This document shows positions 24,321 through 37,159 of a DNA stretch of 64,000 bases, in pieces. The stretch is taken from assembly GCA_027924645.1 (NCBI GenBank), contig BSBN01000829.1, positions 5,394,001-5,458,000 on the forward strand. The letters are read 5' to 3'. The notes beneath the pieces were generated by a model. It saw only the letters and a list, made by a program, of their open reading frames with translations, did not search any database and was not told where the DNA came from. The translations under genes and the position numbers were made by a program. The stretch comes from Cunninghamia lanceolata. Its lineage: Eukaryota > Streptophyta > Pinopsida > Cupressales > Cupressaceae. Position 1 is the stretch's first letter; every line of letters starts with the position of its first letter.

Positions 24321-24527
24321 ATGATTTGGCTTGACATTGATTTATCTTTTCTTTTGTACACCCTACCCACCCTTGGATTCACATTTAGGGTTTCATTTTC
24401 AAATCTAATTTATCTTGTTGATTTCCTTATGTTTAAATTTGAGAATGATTTTATATTACATTTTCTTATCTCTTATAATAGTATTGATTTTTTCATGCCA
24501 TGAGCTACTTGAGACCTCAATCTTCAT

Positions 24528-25200
24528 TTGAGAAAGGGTGCATGTCTTAACCCTACTATGGCTACTCAATCTAATGAAAATGAAATATTTATGATGCTCA
24601 TGATGAGAACCACTTTGATCATCAACAAGATTATGACCATGATGCTCATCTTGCCATTGAACAAGATCTTACTCTTACTAGTCAAATATTTTTTTATGGA
24701 CTCACTAGTGATAAATCTCTTCAACAATTTGTTACCATTTTGCACTAAACTTTAATAAATGCACCTCTTGAAATATATGTTCTTCCTGGCATTGGATCTT
24801 TGTTAGTCTCTTCTAATAGTGTTAATCCCATCCTTCCTCTTATTTTGAGCCTCAACATACTACTACTACCAATTCCATAACTACTACTACTCCTATTTTC
24901 ACTCCTAGCTTTGCCCCTACTGTTTCCATACCTACCTCAAGTGATCCCATCCCCCTAATGTGCCACCTACATTTCATCCCTATATTCACATCCATGTGTC
25001 TGACAACATCCATCATTCCCAACCTATATCTAACATTAACCCTCATTCCCAACCTATGTCTTATATTAGCCCTCCTTCTCATCCCATTTTTACCTAATCT
25101 CATAATGTGGTTCATCCTTATATTCACATACCTAATAGTGAATTATTTAGATTGGATTTATGACTTTGAGCAAATGATTGAAGACAACATTCACTAGTGT
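24528..25200 (+). other. Low-complexity Thr/Pro-rich degenerate reading frame
   Basis: Plus-strand reading from about 24840 gives ACT-repeat threonines (HTTTTNSITTTTP), then Pro/Ser/His-rich text with a ~30-bp tandem repeat (CATTCCCAACCTAT at about 25015 and 25046). Frame changes are needed and stops occur. It may be the variable part of an old retroelement gag, but no diagnostic motif is present. Confidence 0.25.
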
Positions 25201-26198
25201 GCAAATGGATTGTAGGATTCTAATGTAGATTTAGATTCTTTGCCCCCTAGAAAATGAAATGTGTTCTAGTGCTTTTATTTTTTTAATCTTTGTATTCTTT
25301 AAAGATGCACGAAGGAGACTTTGTAGCCAAACATTTAAATGCTTTTCATGTAGTAGTGAGTCAAATAGCTTCCATAGATGTAAAAAAATTCTAAATAAGC
25401 TTGAGATTTACTTTTATATCAATAATTTATAATCTATGCATATCATGTATATCCTAAAAAAAAATACTTCTTCCAATATAATTTACCAAGACACCAATAG
25501 ACTATAATTAAGCATGCCAAAAACTATGAACATTTCATCTTAGTACAAAACATCTCATTTATAATATCACAAAATCATATTAGTAGCAAGCTGAAACATA
25601 TATTGTAACATAAGAATGCTTTATAAAAATCAAATATACCTAGTGCATTCTAGTGTTCTATGAACATTTGCCTTTACCAAACTAAAGCAAAGTGCACTCA
25701 AGGACACCACGTAGATGAACACTAATGGTACTCCCAAATTCTCTTCTTTTAATGAAATTATTATTTTTTATAGGCATTAGACAATTTAGTACATAATTTA
25801 TGCCACATTCAATGGTTATGAAAATAAAACCCTATAAAGGCCCTCACAAGTTTACCTTGCACTATGAAAATGGTATTATTTGAGGCCTAAAATAGAATTT
25901 AGAGGGTTTGTCAAAGGGGAAATCTTATAGGGTATTTGCTAGAGACATTTTATGAGATTTTATCTGGTGTTACTAGAGAAAATGGATGAGTTTGAGGATT
26001 ATATTCATGAGTTGTTTAGAGAATATATTAGTGAAATATTTTAAACCCTAGATTATGCTTTGAATTATTATGTGAGATGTCTTTAGTATCAATGATTGAC
26101 AACATCTTACCATGATGTAAGACAACAAAAATAATTGTGGCCTTTCAACAATTTTATTAGTCTTGTCCATATGTTATAATTAAATATCTCCATAAGAG
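25201..26198. other. Spacer, no gene seen
   Basis: AT-rich, with no domain in any frame. Confidence 0.5.
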
Positions 26199-26310
26199 AG
26201 AGGGGAAGAGATATAGATATATTTGAGAAAGAGAAGAGAGAAACATAGAGGGAGAGAGATCTCAAAGAGAAGAAGTGATAGAGAGATGGTGAGAGAGAGG
26301 GTGGAAGAAT
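26199..26310. repeat. GA-rich low-complexity tract
   Basis: Imperfect (GA)n/GAGAGA sequence on the plus strand with ATAGATATA interruptions. Confidence 0.7.
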
Positions 26311-26321
26311 AATGTAACCTT

Positions 26322-26760
26322 CATTTTGTATTAGTCTAGACTTTAATATATTATAAATTCCTTATTTTTCATATCCAAGTTTGTGCCCAGATTGAAGAGG
26401 CTACCAAAAACAAGTATTGAAAATTATTGACATTATTATTATTTTGATTTTGTGTAGCAAATTTGTTTGCACAATCAACATGGGACTAATTGTACATATG
26501 GATGTTGCTAATTGTAGACCTAATTGGTATTCTGGTAATTAATTCTTTATTTTGTACTTGTCTACACTTAAATAGATTAGTAGTTTCTTGTTTTTCATAG
26601 CCATGTACCCCCAAATTGAAGAGGTTAGCAAAAATAAGTATTGAAAATTATGGACATTATTTTTAGTATATGAATCAAATTTATTTGCACAATCAACATG
26701 AGACTAATTGTGGGATTTGATGTTTCCAATTATGATCCTATGGTTATTAGTTTGATTAGT
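26322..26760. repeat. Tandem duplication, period about 224 bp
   Basis: The stretch from TTTTGTATTAGTCTAGAC (26322) to the start of the second unit (about 26546) is repeated with divergence. Anchors are ATTGAAGAGG at 26391 and 26615, then AAGTATTGAAAATTAT, then TTTGCACAATCAACATG. No coding content. Confidence 0.7.
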
Positions 26761-28010
26761 CATGCTAACCATGGTTTCCTTTCTCAAGGATGGAATGAAA
26801 TCCTAGAGTATGTGTAGAAAATCAAATTTCATAAAAGAAAGCACTTAGGTTTATAAAAGGACAAGCTAGCATGGAGGATTAATGGTCAACATTCACTGAT
26901 AGGTGTGCATGATGATTCAAATGTTGTTGGTTATTCAATTTCACCAGTTGTTGTTATTGTTGTTCCATTGTCCACAAAGCAAAGGAGGTGAGTAGTGGAA
27001 GTTAGTGGTAGTATGCTAAAAACACATGAATTGTATAAACAGTTCTTCGTTTCTGCTTGCACATTTAATCTTCACTACCTTGCATGTTGGAGCCTCCTGG
27101 AAATGCAAAGACATGATAATCATCTCCTGCCAACATTCCCTTCAAGAATATATGACATGTACTACTATTTATCCACACTAGCTTGCCATAAATTCAAATA
27201 AGTACAAAACTCAAACAATCATTTTATCGCACGTGGGTTTCAATAACATAAATATTAAATATGATTTAGGGTAGTCATAGTCAACGTGGATAATTTGCTG
27301 AAATATGTTACATGATTGGTTGGATTTCGAATTCTAGATCATCTTATATATGGGTCAACAGTGGAAGATTAAAGTGTTTGATGTTGACCTAATATATGTG
27401 GATTCAAAGTACTTATCAAGTTTAAGTAGAAAACATGGCTACATGCATAACCTTCCTATGAATAATTATTTTCATATTTAACCTTTACCACCCATGACAA
27501 TTGAAGAGACATTTCCTAAAACCCAAAATCTACATAAACATAGTGGCAAAAAGTGTTCCGTTGTGTGATAGACTTGCGGCTATAGTCAAGCATTCAAATG
27601 TAACCCTACATTAAAGATCAGGCTATGGTACTTTTACAATGTAAAAGGTGGAACTTGGTATGGGATGGTCTAGATCATCTAGCTCCATTGTAGCCTTATA
27701 AAATGGTACTTTTACAAAAATAGAGAGAAAGGAATAGAGAAAGATAGATAGAACAACACACATCCTTATGTGGTTTCAATATTATTCACAACCAAGTTTT
27801 TATACCACCATGTATACATGTTTATTCTACTCCATGAGAGAAATATAAGACATAGATATATATAGAGAGAGGGAGATTGATAGAGAGGAATAGAGATAGA
27901 GAGATAGAGCAAGAGAGACATAGAGATAAGAGATATAAACGGAAAGAGAGACTAAATTTTGATCAGCCATTTTACGCCAACAATCCAAATAATTCAAGAT
28001 AATAGAAATG
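26761..28010. other. Spacer with GA/GATA microsatellite
   Basis: No supported gene. The ORF at 26995-27201 has no motif. From about 27835 to 27950 the sequence is GAGA/GATA-rich low complexity, and minus-strand open frames there are repeat artefacts. Confidence 0.5.
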
Positions 28011-28960
28011 ATGGGTGCCACTAGATCCATTCCTTTCATGTGTTTATTGACCAAATACCTAAAACACAAGAGATAAAGAAAGCTTGAGAGATAAACATAA
28101 ATATATAGATGTATATATATAGAGAGAGAGAGAATGAGAGATAGAGAAGAGAGGAGGGAGGAATCTAGAGAAGTGTGTGTATATATATATCTTCAATTTT
28201 TTCTTTATAGGTAATGTATCGTGCATGGTAGCCCACTTCTTTCACTACCTATTCACTTGGTATAAAATATGACTAGAAAAATCAGATTGTCTTGTGAATG
28301 TATCTATACTTGAATGGAGCAACAATATTGAGTAAAAAGAATTTTTTAGAGAATTGTGTGAATTTACGTGAAGTTCAAAGTAACATACTTCATGATGTGC
28401 ACTCTATGTCATGGTACTTTTACAAAAAGATTTCCTAGAGAGAGATTGAACATAACAAGTTCCCATGACATATTATGCATTCCAATTTTGAGCTCTCAAG
28501 ATCATTCCCATATCATCTACAAATTAAAACAAATCAAAAAAAAATTCCCTTGAAATTTAATATTTTTAAACAATTAGGAATTCTCAATATAAAATTATAA
28601 CATATTGAAATTTAATTTTAATCCATTTTAATCCATTTGAACTCCAAATTATGCAAAGGTGTGAAATTATAAAACTCATGAGGGTCACTAACTTTGATCA
28701 ATCTTTGTATCATGTTATGTCCCATGAGAGGATGCACAATGGTAGTCTAGATGACAAATAAACATTATAGGTGGTAGCCATACTTATATTTGCAAGACAA
28801 TGCCTATTAAATGTAGGTGTGAGCAAAATACAAGGATCTTGAAATCCATTATGATTATGTAAATTAATTCATGGCACTCGAGAAAAAAAAAGAAATGGGC
28901 CATAGGGATACAAGACAATCAACATTCACTTAAAGACATGGAAATTGAACTTCATTTATA
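28010..28960 (+). repeat. Dispersed repeat, copy A
   Basis: About 950 bp matching copy B (35290-36230) in the same order and orientation. Anchors include CTAGATCCATTCCTTTC, a GA-rich block, AGTTCAAAGTAA.ATACTTCAT, TCAAGATCATTCCCATATCA, AATTATGCAAAGGTGTGAAA and GGATACAAGACAATCA. No protein motif; termini not resolved. Confidence 0.75.
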
Positions 28961-29230
28961 CAAAATTAGTGGTATAGAGCATGACCATTTATTATACTTG
29001 GTAAGAGAGCATACACTTTTGTCCAGGGTGAGGGTGAAATGGAGTAGATTAATTATGTCAACATGATTATTAATTTAGTTAGTTTTGAATTCAAGTCAAT
29101 AGAAAAGATGGGTGCTGCTATGTAAGGCATATATCTGAAAATCTATTATGATATTTCAATTATAATTAATTTATTATATTGAAATTTAGAAAATTTATTC
29201 ATGTTTTGTTATGCTTACATATTTGGGTCA
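28961..29230. other. Spacer, no gene seen
   Basis: AT-rich linker between repeat copy A and the inverted-terminus element. Confidence 0.4.
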
Positions 29231-30210
29231 TCCCACAATAATGGGTTACACTTTTGGGCCAAACTTGATGTTGAAATCAACATTTTAAACTGAATCCTCA
29301 CTTTCTTAACACTTATAGCCGCTAAACCATTGGGAATTTGAAGATGATGCAAACTAGTGATTTATGTGATTTTGTTTGTAGATTCTAAATATACACATTT
29401 TAAAAAATTTGGAGTTAAATTATAATTTTTTTTGTGTCTCCTTTGATAACTAGTTTTAAATAGCAAACAACATTTTTTGAAGTCATGTGTATTCTATCAC
29501 GCATAACTTTTTTTATTCAAAGGATAAAATTTTGATTCTTTTGAATTTAGGTTGGTAACACCAATATCTAGAGGATGCATTTGGTTTCATAATGTTTTGT
29601 TGAATATTTATTTTTAAATTAAGTTTTAAAGTCAAACCAATTATAATTTAGACATAGGTGTATTCTGTTCAACATAAAAAAAATTTATATATCAGAATTC
29701 AATTTTTTTTTGTTGGAATAAGGACATCAATACCTAGAGGACGTGTATTTTTTAGAAATTTTTTTCCTCTATTTTCCTAATTTTTTTGTATGTGTGAAAC
29801 AAAGATCTTGATGTTCATTGAAAAACCTACATTCACAAGAAATAAAAAATAAATATATAATCAAATTAAATATATTTAAAATTAATTTTTTTGGGAAGCT
29901 TATAATATGGACTACATACTTACAAAACATAAATTTTAAATCAATTCATTTGATCCCCCAAAAGGTAAATCAAAAGTGGTTTTTCATTAGCATTTTGATA
30001 GCTGTAGAGAAGACTCTATTATAGGTATGGTTTAAAACTAGAGGGGTTCTATCCAAGGGGGTTTGAATCTAAGGGGGTTTGATCAAACCCTCTTCAATTA
30101 AAATCCTTTAAATGGAACCTTTCAAGGCTTAAATCATTATATTTTCTAAAAATATGTGATTTCAACAAAAATTAAGATGTCTCAGAAAGTGTAACCCATT
30201 ATTGTGGCAG
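29231..30210. mobile_element. Element of about 980 bp with inverted termini (non-autonomous DNA transposon candidate)
   Basis: CACAATAATGGGTTACAC at about 29233 reappears inverted as GTGTAACCCATTATTGTG ending about 30206. Inside both ends a weaker match continues (TGTTGAAATCA near 29270 and its complement near 30155), so the inverted termini may be about 50-70 bp. The interior has a ~171-bp direct repeat (GTGTATTCT at 29487 and 29658; ATCTAGAGGA and ACCTAGAGGA further on) and no transposase. I could not see a clear target-site duplication. Confidence 0.5.
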
Positions 30211-32367
30211 CACCTATTTTGTAAAGATTCTTTTTGCAGGTGAAGATGAGTGGAGGTAATGGGTGTTGGGAGTGGAAGAGAAAGTTATTTTCTTTAGTCA
30301 ATTCTTTATGGAAGACAAAGAGTCATGATGAACAGTTTTAAAAGATGCTCTGTACGAATTTGAGGGCATTCTTTCTTTGGAAAAAAGTTAATGGGTTCTT
30401 GGGAGCTCCATCACACAATTGTTTAAATTTGGAGTTGCACAAATATTTTTGGAGTGGAGCGATTGTCTATTTCAATTTACTTTTGTGCCCCTGTATATGG
30501 TATGAAATATTAACCTTCCTAGATATTGGTGATTGTAGGAATTAACTTTGTGTTGAACCATGCGATCATCAAAGAAATTAAATGGGTTGTGCTTATTTAA
30601 TTACTGGGGGAGTTGTAAAACTATTCATTGTTTTGCTTCTCTGCCTCCAAGCCGATTCAAGTTTTGATCATCTCGAAGTTAGGGAAAGATCACTTGTTGT
30701 GTCGCCTTGTCTTCTATATTTTTATGGAAGGTTAGCAAAATCCGTATCCCATATTATACATGTGCGAATACTAGATCTGAAAGCTCACTATTGTTGAAAG
30801 AATAGGGAGTTTCAAGTGTCTAGAAAATAGCAGCGGTCAAGAGGGGAGAAACCGATAATCTTTATATCATTTGTAAACACCTTACCTGTTCCTTATAGAT
30901 GTTGTAGACCCTAAGTCCTCTTATCTCTTTAAGAAATTGTTCTTGTAATTGTTCTTGTGATTTGTTTATGCTTGCATGTTCTTATGGATGTCCATCAAAG
31001 TTTTCTTTCAGATTTGGTTTTGATGGTTGTTCATATCTTATTTTATGCTCCCAATTTAGTGTCATCAGAGGGATTAAATGACAATGGTTGAGGAGTCTGG
31101 ATTTATGCTTGGTGATTGTTTTTGATTGAAAGTTTCTAATGCTGCTTAAGTTAAATCCATTTAGTGGGTATCTTTTTAGGTTTTTCCTATGCCATGTCTG
31201 TGCTTCCAAGTTTTGTATTTATATTGATCTAATCTTTTTTCAAACTTTAGTATTTGATAAAATAAATCCATTATGCTTGTATAAGATGACCATTAACCCC
31301 AACTACGTGGGCTGGGAGGATGCTGGAAAAGTCATGAAGTATGCAAGTTTAATTTCTTCTTCTTCGTAGTCTAAATTCTTTGTGTTTTTGGAATCAAACA
31401 CGCGACCTTTAAAATGCCTCTCTTTAATCTGGCGTCTCTCTTTTCCTTAGCATCCATGAAACAATGAATTTTTGGCTCCCCATTAAGGTGAGTGGTGTCA
31501 ACTATGGTAGATATCATCGCCACAGTCTAGCCGCCAATAATAGAATATAAACATTTTAGTTTTATAAAAAAACTTTCGTTAGAATATAAAATTTATATAT
31601 AAGTCAGTATCAATAAATAAAAGTTACATATATATTTTACAAAGATCTTGAGCTATTATGTCTTATACGACTGCAATAAATTTTTGAATTTGCAAATAAC
31701 TTAGTTGATAATGGTCTCCGTAGTTGGCATATCTCAGGTGACCTTCATAACATATTAAGCTATTGGTTAGAGAACCATATTGGTGTATTTCGATAATGAA
31801 CATTCTGTAAATGTCTCTTTTGAATTTGAGAATAGCTTAATGATCTGGAGACTTAGGATATGGTAGTCTTGATGTATGGAATACAATAGTTGAGTTTTGT
31901 CTAAATGTGATGCTCATTATTCAACATAATGTTTAAATTGATTCTCTCTTTTCCATAAATCTTGTAGACTGTTGTGTAGCAATGTGACCACCCTCTCATC
32001 GTACTACTCACTGTGGTAATACTAGAAAATTTCTATTATTCTTATACCTTCTATATATGTTTTCTAACTTTTGTCAGTTTTTAGCAAATCAATATATATA
32101 TTTTTCCTCTTACTTATTCTTTTTCAGTATCGACCTATGTTTAGAACCTCTTTTCAGCCAATATATATATTCCTTTGTTACCAATTAATTTATTTTTTAT
32201 GAAAATGCCAAATTATCTATTAATTATAAGATAAAAGAAAACACTTTCACAAAAAATGGTTTTGGTGGTATAAAGGCACACCCCAACAGTCAGTCATATG
32301 GGCATAGCCTAGAAAGTTCTAAATAGTCAATGTGTATACACCTGTAAAAACATAATATTATGCAGAT
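30211..32367. other. Spacer, no supported gene
   Basis: Open frames at 30345-30797 (plus) and 30982-31209 (minus) lack motifs. The last part (about 32300-32367) is the 3' flank of the minus-strand LINE relic and probably its 3' UTR. Confidence 0.4.
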
Positions 32368-33840
32368 TTAAGTAGCCAAAGCAACACCTACATATGGGGG
32401 ATCCCTATCATCCAATTTTCCCCAAATTGATGCAGGGTTCAGGATGACATCTGGTGGTGCCCACCCATCGTCATTCTCCTGATTTTCATTCTTTGTGTTT
32501 GGCTCCTTATGTTGTGGTGAAATTGCCAAATTTAAGTGTCGAAAAACTTTGGTGCTATCCCAACCTGTGTTGGTTGGATTGGAAGAACCAGGAGCAACCC
32601 AACCTGTATTATCACTAGTAGGCCAACCTGCATTATTACCAGTAGGCCAACCTACATTGTCACCTATAGCCCCTATAGGACGTCCTGATGTCCAGCTACG
32701 ATTGCGTGGAGAGGACGAGCATCTACAACAGTGAGGTGCATGGCGAGGAGGAAGTTGAGAACGTGCCCAGGAATCCCTGGTGGAACCAATCCTTTACCTA
32801 TGGCCCTGGGAAGGTGAACAAGCTCTAACAGAGGAAACCTGTGCCACTATGTAAGGAGCATTACCCTAGTGATCCAACAATTCCTATAAGTGAGCAACCT
32901 CAAGAGCTACCTTGTTTGCTTGAACTTGTATCTATAGAAGAACATTAGAATAGATAATTGCTTTAATATAAAAAGAAACAATTGTTCCAATGTGATTGTC
33001 TAAAAATACATAAGAATTATGATCTCTCCAAATTGTGAAAAGAATCTCCACCCTGAAAAAATGCCAAATCTAAGTAAATCTCGTAGGGAACCTAGGAGAA
33101 TCACCCAAAAGTATTATATGTCATGAGAAAGGATCTAGTCTGAAAGGCCTAAAGAAATCATAAATCCATAGCTAAGATTGTTGGGCCCTGGTGCAATATT
33201 AGAAGAGATGCTAAAAAGTCGCGGCTTGTCCACAGAAAGGACAACAGGGATCTTAAACCCCAAGATGGAAAATCCTTGCTCTGACTGGCAAACCTTGAAA
33301 TAGAAGGCACCGAGCAAAATGTGCTAGCGTTGGCTCTAGAATGGCTAACCAAATAGTGGAAAATCTATTATGCCAAGCATTCATGGAATTATGCAAGAAC
33401 CATCGCTTATTAAGCATATCTATCATTGGCAAATGGGGTGAGACCCACCTGTAACCAAGCCTTGGCTTATAATGATGCATTGGAGTGTTTGGATACCATT
33501 TCTAGTCTTTCCACTAAGGCCTGATGGAGTGGATTCCCACTTTGTGAAGCATTTCTACTGTAGTAACACTGACAATTCCATCATAGGTAGCATGATCATT
33601 TCTTTAAAGGCCAAGTTTATCTTGAAGAGGTTCACATACCATAAGGATCATGGTGGGTCTATGAGAAATATCATGAAGAGTTTGGATACCTCTTATATTA
33701 AATTGCAGAGCTTCTATGCCAGCTAATTTGGTTAATGGCTGGCTTGCAGTGGACAAGAGAGGTGACCACCAAATCTTCTGTTGATTGAATAAAATACCAT
33801 CTTGAAATCCATCTCCAACCCAGTGGAGCCATGGTTTAAA
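32368..33840 (-). pseudogene. LINE ORF2 C-terminal half with a Ser/Arg- and Gly-Trp-rich tail
   Basis: A single minus-strand frame of 491 codons, interrupted by about a dozen stops, runs from 33840 to TAA at 32370-32368. The N-terminal part (KPWLHWVGDGFQDGILF.., TTVEMLHKVGIHSIRP, LGYRWVSPHLPMIDML) resembles the region after the LINE reverse-transcriptase core. Then comes a zf-RVT knuckle (CPFCGQAATF.HLF.YC, about 33243-33193) and FTIWRDHNS. With no change of frame it continues into IQVQANKVALEVAHL, an Arg/Ser/Cys-rich stretch, and five Gly-Trp dipeptides (Trp codons at 32649, 32625, 32601, 32562, 32463). No RNase H is present, unlike the two other LINEs here. The element is 5'-truncated near 33845. 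Confidence 0.65.
32557..32660 (-). repeat. 24-bp in-frame minisatellite encoding Gly-Trp units
   Basis: Units starting CAACCTGTATTATCACTAGT, CAACCTGCATTATTACCAGT and CAACCTACATTGTCACC on the plus strand. Each encodes a GW-containing 8-residue unit such as AGWPTSDN on the minus strand. A fourth GW lies 39 bp beyond. Confidence 0.75.
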
Positions 33841-35289
33841 TCACATTTTAAATATAATTGTGTAAGATCAAGTAGGAAACCCTAGCAATATTATAGTCCA
33901 TGAATAATGCATGCTTGAGATACTCTTTCATCATTCATATTAAATCATTTTGAGAATCTTGTGATTGAGGCATCCTATGAGACCATGTCTCTTAATGTAT
34001 TTTGTTAATAACTTTTGTGCCTTATCTATGCTTCCATATTTCGTATGTAGTTTCCTATCATTATATTTTGATACATATTCATTCATCATTTAATGAAATC
34101 TCTGAAGAAATTCTAAGAAGAATTTGTTTGCTTTGTGCATACTTTTACATTTTGCATACGTGACTTCCAGAACAACTGTAACTTTAATATCTAACAAGGA
34201 TTTTCTCTATATTTGCTTGATAGTTTCTAAAACCTTTTTTTCTAAAATCCATTTTGGCACACATTCATGAGTTATGTTTGTTGTCTCTAATGAAGACTAT
34301 AGAAATTATTGTTAAGATTTTTATTCTAGACTATTTTGTATAAAATTTAGGAAAACAAATCCATGGGATTCATAAAATTATGTTTTAGATTATGATCTCT
34401 TCCTTTACCTTGTGATTTGTGTAAATATGTGATATGAGTAAAGAAAGTATTTCAAGTATATTAATTATTTTGCTAAATATAAACTATTGTATTAATATTT
34501 TTCTGAGGGATTGATGTGTTTAAAATGATCGCTTATCATCGATGACATCATATTAACATGTAGATTATGGAATGAATACTATCTATTTGTCTGTTGTTGT
34601 TTTTCCTTCCAAATGAGTATATTCATATTGATTATTCTTACTTGCATAAATAGTTAAGTTTAACAGTTATTTGTATTATTAGTGTTTTATGAGAATGAGA
34701 AAGGTAAACTTTATTCTACATCTGACCTCAAGTATGGAATGAAATGCGAATGTATATCTATGTTTGGGAGTACGTCAATATCATTTTAGAAGATTTGATT
34801 TGTATAAAACCATCTCATTGTTGTAAGTTCAAGTCTCAAACTATGAAGTCTCTACACTAAGCGTACTTAGGCAAGGTAATCATGAGCCCCCGAGACATTA
34901 GGTTGGCCCTTAGGGTCTTAGTCTCATTATTTGTACATTGATATTTGATATGTCTATCTTTCAACTTTGAGAAACTGATGTTTACTTTGAGTGTACAGAT
35001 TCATGTCTGTTAACTGTGTAGGATACTAAAACTAAAAATTATATTACCACTTTATGAATGGATAACTAGTTGACGTTTATTGTATTTAGATTGTAGTTGC
35101 ATAAGAAATGTTTATATCTTAAATTATCTTTTACTATGCAAGATATTAAACTTATGTTTATTCAGAATTTGTATTTGAAGAACATGTGAATATTCTTCTT
35201 TAATAATAATTGTATTTTCATTGTTTTTGACCAAATTTAATTTGTTATTGTTATTTATTGTTAATTTTCTGAGTGGGCATTACATGCTA
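33841..35289. other. Spacer, no supported gene
   Basis: AT-rich. A B-box-like AGTTCAAGTCTC at about 34827 was not accepted as a tRNA or SINE (see rejected items). Confidence 0.45.
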
Positions 35290-35377
35290 GATCCATTCCT
35301 TTCTTGTGTTTATCAACCTAGAGAGAGAATGAGAGATAGAGGAAGAGAGAAGCATGAGAGAGAGGAATCTAGAGAAT

Positions 35378-35425
<48 letters not shown>

Positions 35426-36230
35426 TCTCGTTTATAATAAATGTATCATGCACAACTCACGAATGTATCTATGTATCATGCACAACTCACAAATGTATCT
35501 ATGTATCATGCATGACTCATGAAGGGGGGCAACAATATTCAGTAAAAATAATTTTAAAGAGAATTATGTAAATTTGCATGAAGTTCAAAGTAATATACTT
35601 CATTCTATGTCATGCTCGTTTTACACAAGTTTTTCCAGAGCGAGATTCAACACAATGGGCTCCCATGACATAGAATGCACGCCATTATTGAGGTCTCAAG
35701 ATCATTCCCATATCATCTACAAATTCAAACAATTCAAAAAGTTTTTACCTTCAAATTTAATATTTTTAAACAATTAGGAATTCACTTGATCTAAAATTAA
35801 ATAGCATGTCTAAATTTGATTTTAATCCATTTGACCTTCAAATTATGCAAAGGTGTGAAATTATAAAACAATTGAGGTTCACTAAGTTTGATCATTATTT
35901 GTATCCTATGAATAGGGTAGATGAAAACTAGATAAACATGATGTAGGTGGTGGTCATTCAAATAATATGCATAAGTGACGACTAATAGATTCCATGTGAA
36001 CCCATATGTAGTGCATGAACATGAATCTAGAAAGGGTATGCATGCAAATAGAGACTACACACCAAACATGAAAGCTCACACATTTGAAGTAGCTACAAAG
36101 AAAAACATAGGTATTTTGAAATCCATTAAGATTATGCAAATTAATTCATGACACTTGAGAAAACAAAAAATGACACGAGCCATATGGATACAAGACAATC
36201 ATCATTCATTTAAAGACATGACAATTGAAC
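35290..36230 (+). repeat. Dispersed repeat, copy B
   Basis: Partner of copy A, about 7.27 kb away in direct orientation. It carries an (AT)21 microsatellite at 35381-35422 where copy A has GA/TA-rich sequence, and a local triplication of ATGTATC(T/A)ATG..CATGCA.GACTCA.. words at about 35440-35525. Confidence 0.75.
35381..35422. repeat. (AT)n microsatellite
   Basis: Twenty-one AT units without interruption. Confidence 0.9.
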
Positions 36231-37159
36231 TTCCACAACTCTTCGGTGTACCCATTGCACATCAAGGTGTGATTGCTAGTTTTATAAATAAGATGTAGAT
36301 TGAATAGAACTAGATCCACTCATGAATTAATAGGCTTGCATACAACTTATATATGTAGTGAATGCAATTAATGGGACACTCCTCACCTATGGTTAGTTGA
36401 ATAATTTTTGGAATGCATACACACATATAATATATAGCAATTAGAAAATATCAAACCTTGCCCTTTCGTAGGGGCTTTTGCAAGCACTAAATTAAAGGCT
36501 TCTTCTATGGGGAAACTTGAAGCAAAATGAAATTGTTAAAATTAATGATTTAGAATTATAATTTTTATTTCTTACACTAAATATTTATTTCTTAATTTCT
36601 TGCATGTAATAACTTTATTGCATAGAAGATTTTATGTTAAAATGAATAAGATGAATTAGACTTAAAAATTTGTTATATTATTAATATATGTTAAATTTTA
36701 TGTAAACTGTACATTGATAGTATATTTGCAATAAAGTTTATTTTTTAACATCTCTATTAGTTAATTGGATTTTGTTTGGATATTATTAATATTTTTAAAA
36801 AATTAATTATATTTATGTTAGGGAACATCCTCCAATTTAATTATCTAATTACAATGAAACCCTAGCTACCAAAACAAGATAATCTAAAAAGAAACTTCTT
36901 CTTTCTTCTATGGAATGGTTGAAGCTCAATGAAGAATGCATAGGAAACCTAAAGGCATCAATGGAAGTTTGAATTTGCAACATGCCTTGAGGAAAACTTT
37001 AGATCTACAAATGCATCAAAGAAAGATTAGGTTAGGGTTTTTAAAAAGACTAAAATAATTGCTCCTAGAAAACATAATAGAAATGGGTGGTGAAGAAAGA
37101 GCATTTCATGATTTGTTTTCAAAAGCTTCTTCTTTCTAACTTCTTCCTTGACCTACAAA
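36231..37159. other. Spacer, no gene seen
   Basis: AT-rich, with no domain in any frame. Confidence 0.45.

Noticed and set aside
24528..24755. 75-codon Met/Ile-rich plus-strand frame
   Set aside because: Derived from GATGATGATCAT-like low-complexity sequence. The better reading in another frame is itself degenerate.
34820..34880. B-box-like AGTTCAAGTCTC, possible SINE or tRNA relic
   Set aside because: No A-box at the right distance, no cloverleaf, no poly(A) or target duplication seen.
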